Source: Anaerolineales bacterium
GTDB lineage: Bacteria > Chloroflexota > Anaerolineae > Anaerolineales > Villigracilaceae
Assembly: GCA_030583885.1 (NCBI GenBank)
Contig: CP129480.1
Coordinates: 248,001 to 312,000, forward strand
Direction of reading: 5' to 3'
Length of the DNA: 64,000 nucleotides
Under the pieces are notes generated by a model. The model was given only the letters and a program-made list of their open reading frames with translations, had not been told where the DNA came from and did no database searches. Both the position numbers and the translations under genes were made by a program. Positions 53,106 through 61,740 of this stretch are shown one piece after another (within the stretch, counting starts at the first letter, position 1; the number at the start of each line of letters is the position of its first letter).

Positions 53106-53139
53106 GGCTTGGCTATTGGTCAAGCCTGTTTTTATTTTT
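53106..53139 (+). terminator. Terminator between the two riboswitches
   Basis: GGCTTGG and TCAAGCC form a 7-bp stem (one wobble) with a 7-nt loop, followed by TGTTTTTATTTTT. It is placed as the expression platform of the first riboswitch. Confidence 0.75.
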
Positions 53140-53157
53140 GAACCTTAAAAGTGGATC

Positions 53158-53250
53158 GTACCGATAACGGCAAACCCGTCGAAAGCCGGGGACGCAAAGC
53201 CATGGGTCTACCGCTGTGCCCGCACAGCCATGACTGCCAGGCCACCGAAA
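53158..53250 (+). promoter_or_regulatory. Cyclic di-GMP-I riboswitch, second of two
   Basis: Blocks GGCAAACC, CCGTC-GAAA-GCCGG, GACGCAAAGCC, ATGGGTCTACCG, hairpin CTGTGC...GCACAG and CAGGCCACCG repeat the first element with changes in the stems. The GNRA loop and CAAAGCC joints are identical. No terminator is visible between it and the AAAGGAG of the next gene, so it may act on translation or by a non-obvious structure. Confidence 0.9.
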
Positions 53251-53320
53251 ACGAGCCTCTAGGATCTTAAGCACTCTGCATACATTGTGCAAAAGGTCTG
53301 GATGCTCAAAGGAGTTTTTT

Positions 53321-53962
53321 ATGACATCCAAAGACCGATTGACACAGTTTAAAAACCGAATATTCTCTTTCATCCTGTTCTCGATCCTGTTCTGCACGTT
53401 TGCCCTCCCTGTGCAGGCGTACGCAAAAGAAAACCCCAATGTAATCCCCGCTCTCTCCGACTTCATCCAGGCCGTCAGCAATGGGGATGAACATTCATTA
53501 CGCGGCATCTATGTCTCCGGTTTGATGGCATTCCCCGTTATCCAACAGCCCAAGGGTAATCCCGGATATGTCTCCAGTATCGACTCTGTCATCACGCAGT
53601 TCGGCATGGCGGCGGAAACCGGGAATGTCGGCTTGCTCGCGCATAACTATCTGGCAGGCTCCATGTTTTCGGGCTTGAAACCGGGCGACGCCATTACCCT
53701 CGTCTACGGCAACGGACGCACACAGAGTTTCGTGGTCGAAAGCATCTTGCAATACCAGGCATTGAAACCGCTCAGCCCATACAGCAACTTCAAAGACTTG
53801 GAAACACAAAACTTGCTCACCGCCGAACAGCTCTTCAACAAGGTCTATCGCGGCGAATACCACCTCACCCTGCAAACCTGCATCGAAAACGAAGGGAACC
53901 TGAGCTGGGGCAGGTTATTCGTCATCGCCAAGCCCGTTGTGAACCCCCGGCCTGGAACATAA
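53321..53962 (+). CDS. Secreted sortase-like protein
   Basis: 213 residues, ATG with AAAGGAG 6 nt upstream. A signal or anchor helix spans about residues 12-33. The mature part resembles a sortase: His108 in GLLAHNYLAG, LKPGDAITLVYGNGRTQSFVVESI, Cys187 in LTLQTCIEN and Arg198 in WGRLFVI. The His, TLxTC and Arg order and the 11-residue Cys-Arg spacing match the sortase catalytic triad. The family joins proteins to surface substrates. It lies under two c-di-GMP riboswitches and just before a repeat surface protein, its likely client. I call the fold with good confidence, activity by inference. Confidence 0.75.
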   Translation: MTSKDRLTQFKNRIFSFILFSILFCTFALPVQAYAKENPNVIPALSDFIQAVSNGDEHSLRGIYVSGLMAFPVIQQPKGNPGYVSSIDSVITQFGMAAETGNVGLLAHNYLAGSMFSGLKPGDAITLVYGNGRTQSFVVESILQYQALKPLSPYSNFKDLETQNLLTAEQLFNKVYRGEYHLTLQTCIENEGNLSWGRLFVIAKPVVNPRPGT

Positions 53963-54134
53963 ATCTCAAAAAGATGCCAGGTGAAACAGGCCCGCCCTAG
54001 TCGGGAACTCGGCTGACAATTCTGCCGGGCTGCGGCAAACCGCCTGTAAAGCCTCGATTCCACGATTCGTGATTAAATTCCATGGGCGATGGGTGTATTT
54101 TGGGAATGGCCCTCGCCTAAAGGATTTATCAATC

Positions 54135-57100
54135 ATGCAAGGTCTGGCTTTTGAATGGAAGTACAACTTAAAGGCGATGGGAACAGCTGCCCTGGTTTTG
54201 CTTATGCTCATGTTTCCCTCCGGGCGGCCCGTTTTTGCCATTTGCGCTCCGGCCCCCACCTCAGGCGCCAACACAATTACCTGCGACGGAGCGGACGACA
54301 CGATTGACGCCCTGGGCGGCAATGACCGGGTTGATGGCGGCGCGGGAAACGATACGGTTTACGGGGGAAATGGGAACGACACACTGACAGGCGGGGAGGG
54401 GGATGATACGCTGATCGGCGGCGCGGGAAACGACAGCTATCTTTTCGACACCGATTCGGCCCTTGGGACCGACACGATCATCGAGGATTCCGGCGGCGGC
54501 ACCGACACCCTGAATTTCACAGGTTCCAGCAACGCGTTGACCGTCGATCTCGGCGTCACCGGAAATCAAGTGGTGAATTCGAACCTGACCATCAATCTCC
54601 TTGCCGCACAGGTGGAGAATCTGACGGGTGGTGGCGGGAACGATGTGCTGACCGGCAACGATCTGAACAATACGATCAATGGCGGAAACGGAAACGACAT
54701 CATCACCGGCGCGGGAGGCAACGACACCTTGAACGGCGGGGCCGGCAACGATGTGTTTGTATACGATACGGACAGCCCATTGGGGCGCGATGTGGTGAAC
54801 GGAGGCGCCGGCACGGACACACTGGATTTCTCCGCATCACTCAGCAGCATCACTGTGAATCTGGCGACAACCGCCTCAAACCAGACCGTGAATGGAAACC
54901 TGATCTTGCGCCTGTCCAACGTGGAAAATGTGTTCGGCGGTGACGGAGACGATATCTTGACCGGCAACGGGTCCGCGAATGTCCTTCTTGGCGGGAACGG
55001 CAATGACATCCTCGTCGGCGGTGCGGGCAATGACACCCTGAACGGCGGCGACGGATACGACCGCGTTGTGCAGACGGCAAACGCCAATCAAACGCTTACA
55101 GACACTCTTCTGACCGGCACCGGAAACGATACGCTCGTCAGCATCGAAGACGCTTGGCTGACCGGCGGGGCGGGCAACAATAGATTTACCGTGAGCGGCT
55201 GGACGGGAGGCACAGCCACCATAGATGGCGCCGGCGGGACCGATACCATTGTTTCAAGCAACGATTCGGATTTTGTTCTGACGGACGCATTGCTCACGCG
55301 CTCCACCGGCAGCGTTTTTACTCTTTCGAATATCGAGAACGCCTCACTCACAGGTGGAAACGGGGATAACCTTCTGGATGCTTCAGCCTTTACCGCCGGC
55401 AACGTCACTCTGAGCGGCGGCAATGGGAACGACACGCTGCTTGGCGGATCCGGCAATGATACGTTGACGGGCGGGGCCGGCAACGACACATATATTTTTT
55501 CCGGAAGTGCGCTCGGCACCGATACCATCAACGAGGCGGCTAATACCGATTCCGACACCCTGGACTTTTCAGGCTTCACGCCGGACGGCACTCCCGGCAT
55601 TACACTTAACCTGGCAAGCACCGCATCCCAAACCGTCAACCCCGGCGATTTGATACTGAGGCTCCAAACCAGCACCAGCATCGAGAACGTCATCGGCTCC
55701 GCCGGCGCGGATACCATAACGGGCAACTCCCGCAACAACATATTCACAGGCGGAGGAGGCGACGATATACTGTCCGGCGGCACGGGCAATGATACCTACA
55801 ACTTCGATGTGGACGAGGCGCTCGGCACCGATACGATCATCGAGGCCGCCGGCGGCGGGACGGATACCCTGGACTTCACAGGCTCCGACGCCTCCGTCAC
55901 GGTGGATTTGGCGATCACCATAAATCAGAGCATCAATGTCAACCTGAACCTGGTGTTGGCCTCCACGCAGATCGAGAATGTCACCGGCGGCAGCGGGAAT
56001 GATGCGATCATCGGCAACAGCCTGAACAATCTGCTCTCCGGCGGCGACGGGGACGACACCTTGATCGGCCTCGGCGGGAACGACACCCTGAATGGCGGGA
56101 ATGGAAACGATTTTCTCGACGGCGGATCCGGGAACGACTCGTTGAACGGAGGCGATGGAGACGACACCTATTACTTCGACACCGATTCCGCGCTTGGCAC
56201 CGATACCCTCACGGATATCGCCGGTGGGGGGACTGATACGCTGGATTTCAGCGTCTCGACGGGTTCTTTAAATGTCGATTTGAACCAAAGTTTAAGCCAG
56301 GTGATCAATGCCAATCTTACCCTGGTGCTGGGCGCATCGGAAATTGAAACGGTGCTCGGCGGCAGCGGCAACGATACGATAACAGGAAACTCCAGGGATA
56401 ATACGCTCTTCGGCGGCAACGGGAATGATACCCTCCATGGCGGGGATGGCAACGACACATTGAACGGGGGAAACGGTGATGACACGCTGTACGGCGGCGA
56501 TGGTGACGATACGCTGTACGGCGGCCTGGGAACCAATTCCATCTTTGGCGGGGACGGCAATGATACGTTCACGACAGGCGACGGCATTGATGCCTTCGAC
56601 GGCGGTGCGGGCGATGATTTGATGTATATCACCGGGACGCATTCCAGCGGCGACATTGTGGACGGCGGCCTTGGGAGCAATATCTTCGTGTTTCAACCGG
56701 GCACGAATGGGCCCATCGAACTGGTTTCCAGCGGAACCGACACGCTGGATTTCCGCCTGTTCGACTCGCCTGTGACCATCGATCTGGGCAACAGCAGCCA
56801 GCAGAACGTCGGCGGCGGATTGCTGCTCACCTTGGGCGGGTACTTTGAGATTGTGTACGGCTCTGTCTTTGCAGACACAATTACCGGAAACAGCCTCGAT
56901 AACATTCTATACGGCGGCGACGGGAACGATGTTTTGCACGGCGGCGGCGGCGGCGACATGCTGTATGGGGAGGCGGGCAACGATATCTTGGACGGTGGAG
57001 CCGGCATGGATACGCTCGACGGCGGAGCAGGCCTAGACACTGTGCAGGGTTATCAATCCGCCGATACTCATATCGATATGGAAAACGGTTTCCCGGTCGC

Positions 57101-57563
57101 ATCTTCGGAGACGGACTCCCGGCCTTTCAACGCGCTGACGGCCTTGATCCCCGTTACAGGGGGGACTCCGGTAATGCTGGATTGCGAATCGAACGTGACC
57201 GCATTGACTCTCTTCGGCATCCAAAGTCTCTTTTACAACCTGTGTGGATATGCGGTTATTCTGGATGAAGCGGCCCTTGTCGAGGCGCAAATGGACTTCC
57301 CGAACAACGGGGCATACCTGAGCGGGCTTTCGATGACCGTCCTCAAAGATGGCCAGGCGGTCGGCAAATTCCCCGAAGGCTCATCAGTCCAGTTAAATTT
57401 CCCGGTGTCCCTCGATGCCGGCCAATCGATCGCCGCATTTTTCTGGGATACGACCGCCAGCAACGGCCTCGGCGCCTGGGTGGAAATACCTCTCACTCTT
57501 GCGAACGGCCAGCCCGTCCTGAACGTTCACCGTTCCGGCACCTACATTCTGGTAACGGATTAA
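54135..57563 (+). CDS. Large RTX-like calcium-binding repeat surface protein
   Basis: 1142 residues from the ATG at 54135 (AAAGGA 10 nt upstream; earlier and later Met codons exist). A signal peptide ends near PVFA. Then about eight modules combine GGxGxDxL nonapeptides (GGNGNDTLxGG, calcium-binding beta-roll) with a longer unit of type YxFDTDSALGTDTIIEDxGGGTDTLDF. Near the C-terminus is IPVTGG (57147-57164) followed by about 130 residues (LPSV-type fold with FPEGSSVQLNFPV, AFFWDTT, WVEI, GTYILV). It is exported by a signal peptide, not a C-terminal type I signal. Likely a c-di-GMP-controlled adhesin or coat protein handled by the upstream sortase-like enzyme. Confidence 0.85.
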   Translation: MQGLAFEWKYNLKAMGTAALVLLMLMFPSGRPVFAICAPAPTSGANTITCDGADDTIDALGGNDRVDGGAGNDTVYGGNGNDTLTGGEGDDTLIGGAGNDSYLFDTDSALGTDTIIEDSGGGTDTLNFTGSSNALTVDLGVTGNQVVNSNLTINLLAAQVENLTGGGGNDVLTGNDLNNTINGGNGNDIITGAGGNDTLNGGAGNDVFVYDTDSPLGRDVVNGGAGTDTLDFSASLSSITVNLATTASNQTVNGNLILRLSNVENVFGGDGDDILTGNGSANVLLGGNGNDILVGGAGNDTLNGGDGYDRVVQTANANQTLTDTLLTGTGNDTLVSIEDAWLTGGAGNNRFTVSGWTGGTATIDGAGGTDTIVSSNDSDFVLTDALLTRSTGSVFTLSNIENASLTGGNGDNLLDASAFTAGNVTLSGGNGNDTLLGGSGNDTLTGGAGNDTYIFSGSALGTDTINEAANTDSDTLDFSGFTPDGTPGITLNLASTASQTVNPGDLILRLQTSTSIENVIGSAGADTITGNSRNNIFTGGGGDDILSGGTGNDTYNFDVDEALGTDTIIEAAGGGTDTLDFTGSDASVTVDLAITINQSINVNLNLVLASTQIENVTGGSGNDAIIGNSLNNLLSGGDGDDTLIGLGGNDTLNGGNGNDFLDGGSGNDSLNGGDGDDTYYFDTDSALGTDTLTDIAGGGTDTLDFSVSTGSLNVDLNQSLSQVINANLTLVLGASEIETVLGGSGNDTITGNSRDNTLFGGNGNDTLHGGDGNDTLNGGNGDDTLYGGDGDDTLYGGLGTNSIFGGDGNDTFTTGDGIDAFDGGAGDDLMYITGTHSSGDIVDGGLGSNIFVFQPGTNGPIELVSSGTDTLDFRLFDSPVTIDLGNSSQQNVGGGLLLTLGGYFEIVYGSVFADTITGNSLDNILYGGDGNDVLHGGGGGDMLYGEAGNDILDGGAGMDTLDGGAGLDTVQGYQSADTHIDMENGFPVASSETDSRPFNALTALIPVTGGTPVMLDCESNVTALTLFGIQSLFYNLCGYAVILDEAALVEAQMDFPNNGAYLSGLSMTVLKDGQAVGKFPEGSSVQLNFPVSLDAGQSIAAFFWDTTASNGLGAWVEIPLTLANGQPVLNVHRSGTYILVTD

Positions 57564-57575
57564 ATTAAGTGATCA

Positions 57576-57618
57576 AATAAAAACAGGCGTCCATGATACA
57601 TGGATGCCTGTTTTTATT
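57576..57618 (+). terminator. Rho-independent terminator
   Basis: A 20-bp stem (one G-T wobble) with loop ATA and a TTTTTATT tail. The A-rich 5' arm makes it bidirectional in principle. It closes the sortase/repeat-protein unit. Confidence 0.9.
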
Positions 57619-57628
57619 AAGTTGGGGA

Positions 57629-57634
57629 TAAAAT
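57629..57634 (+). promoter_or_regulatory. Possible -10 box of a leaderless YprB transcript
   Basis: TAAAAT is followed by 7 nt and the ATG at 57642; no Shine-Dalgarno sequence is present. Confidence 0.4.
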
Positions 57635-57641
57635 AGAACAC

Positions 57642-58862
57642 ATGTCTTCGCTTGCAGATAAGTTGAAGTCCCTTGGCGTAAAGACCGGGACTTCGCATCT
57701 TTCCCCGCCTCAAATTGCCGGCCACGCCATTGACTCTGTCGTGGCTGGGACATTTCTCGCCACCCCGCGCGGCGAAGCCTTCGTCTCCGAGCAGGTCTTT
57801 GGGGAGGAATACCTGCACGGGAAAATATCCCCCTATTCCAGCTTCCCCCTGTCGTTGATCTCCCAATGGGCGAACGACCCGCGCATTGCGGAAGTACCCA
57901 TCCACAAATTTGCATTTCTGGATACGGAGACCTCCGGCATGGCCGGAGGTACAGGCACCTATGCCTTTCTCGTCGGCGCAGCACGCTTTGTGGACGGAAA
58001 ATTCGTTTTACAGCAATTCTTCCTGCGCGACCCGGCCGAAGAGCCCGCCATGCTCGAGGCGTTGATCCATTTCCTTGCGCCATGCGAGGGGCTGGTGACA
58101 TTCAATGGGAAGGCCTTCGACGCGCCCCTGCTCAATACACGCTATTCATTGCATCGCATCCCCGCCCCGTTCAAGGGTTATGTCCACATTGACCTGCTCC
58201 CGCTGGCGCGGCGTTTATGGCGGGATAGACTCCCCTCGCGCGCATTGAAATATCTCGAAGAGCATGTGCTTGGTTTCACACGCACCTCCGAGGAGGTGCC
58301 GGGCTACGAAATTCCCTGGCTGTATTTCGATTACCTACGCACAGGGGATGCGCGTCCGATGGGCGGCGTGTTCTATCACAACGCCATGGACGTGGTCGCC
58401 ATGTCCGCCTTGCTGGGCCATGTCAGCGAACTGCTGGCAGACCCGTACAACGGGCGCGTGGAACACGGGCTGGATTTCATTGCACTCGGCAAACTATTCG
58501 AGGACCTCGGTCACTGGGATGAAGCCGCCCGTCTGTTCGAGCGTGGACTCGAAGCCGGTCTGGAAGAATCAGATTTCGGCGTGGCGGTGAGGCGGCTGTC
58601 GATCCTGCAAAAGAAGCGCGGGGATTTAAGTCAGGCTGTCCGCTTGTGGGAGGCAGCTTCACAAAATGGGCATATCTACGCCCATATCGAACTGGCGAAG
58701 TATTACGAACATAAAATTCGCGATGTGAAGACCTCCATCCAATGGGCGAAATCTGCGCGCCGGGAGGTCGAAAAGGCGGACCTGCCGGTCTATGTCCGCA
58801 AACTCTGGCTGGACGAAATTGACCGCCGCCTGACACGACTGGAACGAAAAGCGGGTTTATAA
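57642..58862 (+). CDS. YprB-type ribonuclease-H-like exonuclease with TPR tail
   Basis: 406 residues. Residues about 85-250 form an RNase H-like 3'-5' exonuclease domain: FLDTETSGMAGGTGTY (DxE), FNGKAFDAPLLNTRY, and HNAMDVVAMSALLGH (final Asp). Residues about 280-390 are TPR-like helices (DLGHWDEAARLFERGLEAGL and YAHIELAKYYEHK). Matches the YprB family (PF13482). Cellular role unknown. Confidence 0.85.
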   Translation: MSSLADKLKSLGVKTGTSHLSPPQIAGHAIDSVVAGTFLATPRGEAFVSEQVFGEEYLHGKISPYSSFPLSLISQWANDPRIAEVPIHKFAFLDTETSGMAGGTGTYAFLVGAARFVDGKFVLQQFFLRDPAEEPAMLEALIHFLAPCEGLVTFNGKAFDAPLLNTRYSLHRIPAPFKGYVHIDLLPLARRLWRDRLPSRALKYLEEHVLGFTRTSEEVPGYEIPWLYFDYLRTGDARPMGGVFYHNAMDVVAMSALLGHVSELLADPYNGRVEHGLDFIALGKLFEDLGHWDEAARLFERGLEAGLEESDFGVAVRRLSILQKKRGDLSQAVRLWEAASQNGHIYAHIELAKYYEHKIRDVKTSIQWAKSARREVEKADLPVYVRKLWLDEIDRRLTRLERKAGL

Positions 58863-58893
58863 TTGGACGATTACACTACAGGAGGAGCATTCG

Positions 58894-59304
58894 ATGGAAA
58901 TTACCGTTTCGCAGGAACAGGGAAATATCCCTGTGACCATACTGGAGCTTGCGGGTCAGCTGGATGGGCAGACCTATCAGGACTTGATCATGAAAGCCCA
59001 GGAGGTCTTCAACGGCGGTGCAAAAAACATCATCCTGGATATGAGCGGGTTGACTTATATCTCCAGTGCGGGGCTGGTTTCCCTGCACACAGTTGCACTG
59101 CTTCTGCGCGGCGAGCCGTTGCCCGATCCCGAGCAGGGCTGGTCGGCGCTCAAATCAATTGACCGTTCACGAGACAGCGGCATGCAAAAGAATATCAAAC
59201 TGCTCAACCCGCGCCCTGAGATCGTCAGCGTTTTGGACATGGTCGGTTTTTCGGCATTCTTTGAAATTTTTACAGACAAACAGACTGCGGTTCAATCTTT
59301 TTAA
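58894..59304 (+). CDS. STAS domain anti-sigma factor antagonist (first)
   Basis: A 136-residue SpoIIAA-like protein: PVTILELAGQLDGQTYQDLI, then LDMSGLTYISSAGLVSLH with the phosphorylatable Ser of the ISSAGL motif. An insert of about 35 residues (RGEPLPDPEQ...RDSGMQKN) precedes IKLLNPRPEIVSVLDMVGF. Such proteins bind and release anti-sigma factors or act in partner-switching. No kinase or sigma factor is adjacent. GGAGGAG is upstream of the ATG. Confidence 0.9.
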   Translation: MEITVSQEQGNIPVTILELAGQLDGQTYQDLIMKAQEVFNGGAKNIILDMSGLTYISSAGLVSLHTVALLLRGEPLPDPEQGWSALKSIDRSRDSGMQKNIKLLNPRPEIVSVLDMVGFSAFFEIFTDKQTAVQSF

Positions 59305-59371
59305 AAAGAGTCCATCCACAGCGATGCAGTTCAATTGCATCGCTGTTGATTCATATTAACGAGGTCATAAA

Positions 59372-60649
59372 ATGAAACATAAACTGGGAAACCTTGTCTT
59401 TATTGTTCTGGTGGTCCTGACCGTCGTCGTCTGGCTTGTCTTCCCGCCGATCAATGACGGGCGTGAAGATTTTGTGCGCACGTACGCCGGGGAAGTGCTC
59501 GGCTCCGTGGTGATCGTGCTGATGTCCTTTTCGCTTTTCCTTTCCAGCCGTCCGAAATGGGCGGAACCTTACTTTGGCGGGCTGGATAAAATGTACATGA
59601 CGCATCGCCATACATCCACCAGCGCCTTCCTGCTTTTGTTTGTTCATTTGTTAACCGTGCCCATCACCACCATAAATCTGCGCCTGGGAAATTATCTGGC
59701 CATCGTTGCCTTTCTGGGGATCGTTGCGATCGTATTGCCCACGCTTGCGCCGCGCATTCCCTTTTTGAATAACCTGACCGGGAAAAGCTACGAGGGCTGG
59801 AAGAAACTGCACCGCTTTATCGGCATTTTTTTCATCCTCGGGTATATCCATGCACTGACCATCGATGCATTGAGCGCGTTCATCGCCATCAACTGGGTGC
59901 AGATTTTCTTCATTCTTGGGACGGTTTCGTATCTTTACACCGAGGTCTTTGGCAGGTTCTTCAGGAAATATGTGCCGTACACGGTGGAAGCGGTGAACCA
60001 TCCCAACAACTCCGTCACCGAGGTGGTCCTGCGCGCAAAGAAGGAGCCGATCCAAAAACAACGCGCCGGTCAATTCCTGTTTGTACGATTCGGCGGTGAC
60101 AGGGAGCTGAACGAATCACATCCATTCACCATCTCCAGCGCGCCGGGTGAAGATGTCCTGCGCCTCACCGTCAAAGCCTGCGGCGATTTCACGCGCCATT
60201 TATTCGCAACCCTGAAGGCGGGCACGGACGCAATCATCGAAGGCGCGTACGGGATGTTTGACTATAAGACCGGCGGACCCCGGCAGATCTGGGTGGCGGG
60301 CGGGATCGGTGTAACCCCCTTCCTCGCGTTCATGCGGGACCTGGAAACGGACCTCGCTCACGATATTGATTTTTATTACACAGTCAGACACCGCGAGGAG
60401 GCCGTGTTCGTGGATGAGATCGAGAATATTATAAAGAAGCATCCACGCATCAAGCCTTATATCCGTTTTTCTGCCGTGCATGGCTCGCTGAACGTGGACG
60501 AGATAATCAAAAATGCGGAGGGCGGCATCCGCGGACAGCATGTCTACATGTGCGGTCCGCTCCCGATGGTGCAGGCCTTCGAAAAGAAATTCCTCGAAGC
60601 CGGCGTTCCGGCGGGGAACATCCACTTCGAGGAATTCAATTTCAGGTAA
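59372..60649 (+). CDS. Ferric reductase-like transmembrane flavocytochrome
   Basis: 425 residues. Six membrane helices with His pairs suited to two b hemes (H78/H92 and H147/H160). An FAD domain has GQFLFVRFGG and ESHPFTISSAPG. A NAD(P) domain has VAGGIGVTPFLAFMRDL and YMCGPLPMVQAFEKKF. It would move electrons from NAD(P)H across the membrane to iron or another acceptor. Flanked by two STAS genes on the same strand. Confidence 0.88.
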   Translation: MKHKLGNLVFIVLVVLTVVVWLVFPPINDGREDFVRTYAGEVLGSVVIVLMSFSLFLSSRPKWAEPYFGGLDKMYMTHRHTSTSAFLLLFVHLLTVPITTINLRLGNYLAIVAFLGIVAIVLPTLAPRIPFLNNLTGKSYEGWKKLHRFIGIFFILGYIHALTIDALSAFIAINWVQIFFILGTVSYLYTEVFGRFFRKYVPYTVEAVNHPNNSVTEVVLRAKKEPIQKQRAGQFLFVRFGGDRELNESHPFTISSAPGEDVLRLTVKACGDFTRHLFATLKAGTDAIIEGAYGMFDYKTGGPRQIWVAGGIGVTPFLAFMRDLETDLAHDIDFYYTVRHREEAVFVDEIENIIKKHPRIKPYIRFSAVHGSLNVDEIIKNAEGGIRGQHVYMCGPLPMVQAFEKKFLEAGVPAGNIHFEEFNFR

Positions 60650-60675
60650 TTTCAATCTGAACGCAGGAGAACCTT

Positions 60676-61092
60676 ATGCAAATCACTTTTTCCAAACAGG
60701 AAGGCAATGTCCCTGTGACGGTGATGCACCTGATGGGCGACATCGACTCATCCACCTACACCGATGTGATCAACAAGGCGCAGGAGGCCTATGATAACGG
60801 TGCCCGCGACCTGCTGCTCGACTTGAGCAAGGTGCCGTATGTAAGCAGTGCGGGTTTAATGTCACTGCACTCGGTGGTGAAGATATTCTCCGGCCAATCG
60901 GCGCAGGCAAAGGACGGAGGCCGGCCATCCTTCGGCGCGATCAACCAGGAACGGGACACCGCCGTTCGTGCGCATGTGAAGATACTTGCTCCACAGCCTG
61001 CGGTGGAACAGGTATTGGAGATGGTCGGGCTGGCCGCCTTCTTTGAGATCCATACGGAACTTGAATCTGCGGTGAAATCGTTCAAGGGATGA
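60676..61092 (+). CDS. STAS domain anti-sigma factor antagonist (second)
   Basis: A 138-residue paralogue of the protein at 58894: QEGNVPVTVMHLMGDIDSSTY, LDLSKVPYVSSAGLMSLHSV, the same 35-residue insert (AQAKDGGRPSFGAINQERD) and PAVEQVLEMVGLAAFF. The two are clearly duplicates that flank the reductase gene. GGAGA lies 6 nt upstream. Confidence 0.9.
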   Translation: MQITFSKQEGNVPVTVMHLMGDIDSSTYTDVINKAQEAYDNGARDLLLDLSKVPYVSSAGLMSLHSVVKIFSGQSAQAKDGGRPSFGAINQERDTAVRAHVKILAPQPAVEQVLEMVGLAAFFEIHTELESAVKSFKG

Positions 61093-61177
61093 CACGCCGT
61101 CCTTTATTCTGGATGTGTGGGTAAGAATACTTCACGTCTCCTCATCCAAGGGAAAAATCGAAATCTGTGAGGGCAGT

Positions 61178-61645
61178 ATGTCTCGAAGAAAAAACAAGAG
61201 AAGCAGCAGTCATAACAACCGCAGCGGGCTTTCCTCCATTTTACGCCGTCCCGCGGTGCAATTGACGATGGTCCTGTTTGTCGCCTTTCTGGTCTATCTG
61301 ATCGCATCGGCAGGCGGAGGAGGTACTCCCCTCGCCCGTGAAGTCGGTGTGGATCAGGCGTATCAAATGTATCAGGATGGGATATTCGTCCTGGATGTCC
61401 GCACCCAGGAGGAATGGGACGAATACCATGCGCCGAACACCACGCTCATTCCGCTCGATCAATTGCAGGCGCGCATCAATGAAGTGCCAGACGGTCGCGA
61501 GATCCTGGTGGTATGCCGTTCGGGAAACCGCAGCCAGGAGGGACGGGACATTCTGCTTGCGGCGGGATATAACGCCACCAGCATGTCCGGCGGATTGAAG
61601 GACTGGTACGCCAGAGGCTATCCCATCGAAGGCGCCCCCCAGTAG
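61178..61645 (+). CDS. Membrane-anchored rhodanese domain protein
   Basis: 155 residues from the ATG at 61178 (GAGGG upstream). A basic N-terminus (RRKNKRSSSHNNRS), one helix (MVLFVAFLVYLIASA) and a rhodanese domain: FVLDVRTQEEWDEYH, then active-site Cys in VVCRSGNRSQEGRDIL and GGLKDWYARGYPI. It handles sulfane sulfur outside the membrane or senses redox. Last gene of the STAS/reductase cluster, with a terminator after it. Confidence 0.9.
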   Translation: MSRRKNKRSSSHNNRSGLSSILRRPAVQLTMVLFVAFLVYLIASAGGGGTPLAREVGVDQAYQMYQDGIFVLDVRTQEEWDEYHAPNTTLIPLDQLQARINEVPDGREILVVCRSGNRSQEGRDILLAAGYNATSMSGGLKDWYARGYPIEGAPQ

Positions 61646-61663
61646 CAATCAGTTGAATCATGG

Positions 61664-61700
61664 AAAGGACTCTAAGGTCAAAACTTTAGAGTCCTTTTAT
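61664..61700 (+). terminator. Rho-independent terminator
   Basis: AAAGGACTCTAAGG pairs with CTTTAGAGTCCTTT (one wobble), 14 bp, loop of 6 nt, T-rich tail. Ends the STAS/reductase/rhodanese unit. Confidence 0.88.
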
Positions 61701-61728
61701 TTTCGGTCGATCAGGTTCCGTTCATGGT

Positions 61729-61734
61729 TATAAT
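61729..61734 (+). promoter_or_regulatory. -10 box of a probable leaderless permease promoter
   Basis: TATAAT is followed by 6 nt and the GTG start at 61741. No Shine-Dalgarno sequence fits, so the mRNA is likely leaderless with a GTG start. Confidence 0.55.
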
Positions 61735-61740
61735 TACCGC

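Noticed and set aside
53985..54060. GGCAAACC...TAAAGCC in the gap before the repeat protein, looking like a third c-di-GMP aptamer
   Set aside because: Only the GGCAAACC and AAAGCC words are present. The GNRA hairpin, GACGCAAAGCC joint and second stem are missing, so it is at most a remnant.
54261..57290. Series of minus-strand open frames across the repeat protein gene
   Set aside because: They are mirror images of the GGxGxD repeats (runs of Pro/Ser) and have no independent signals.
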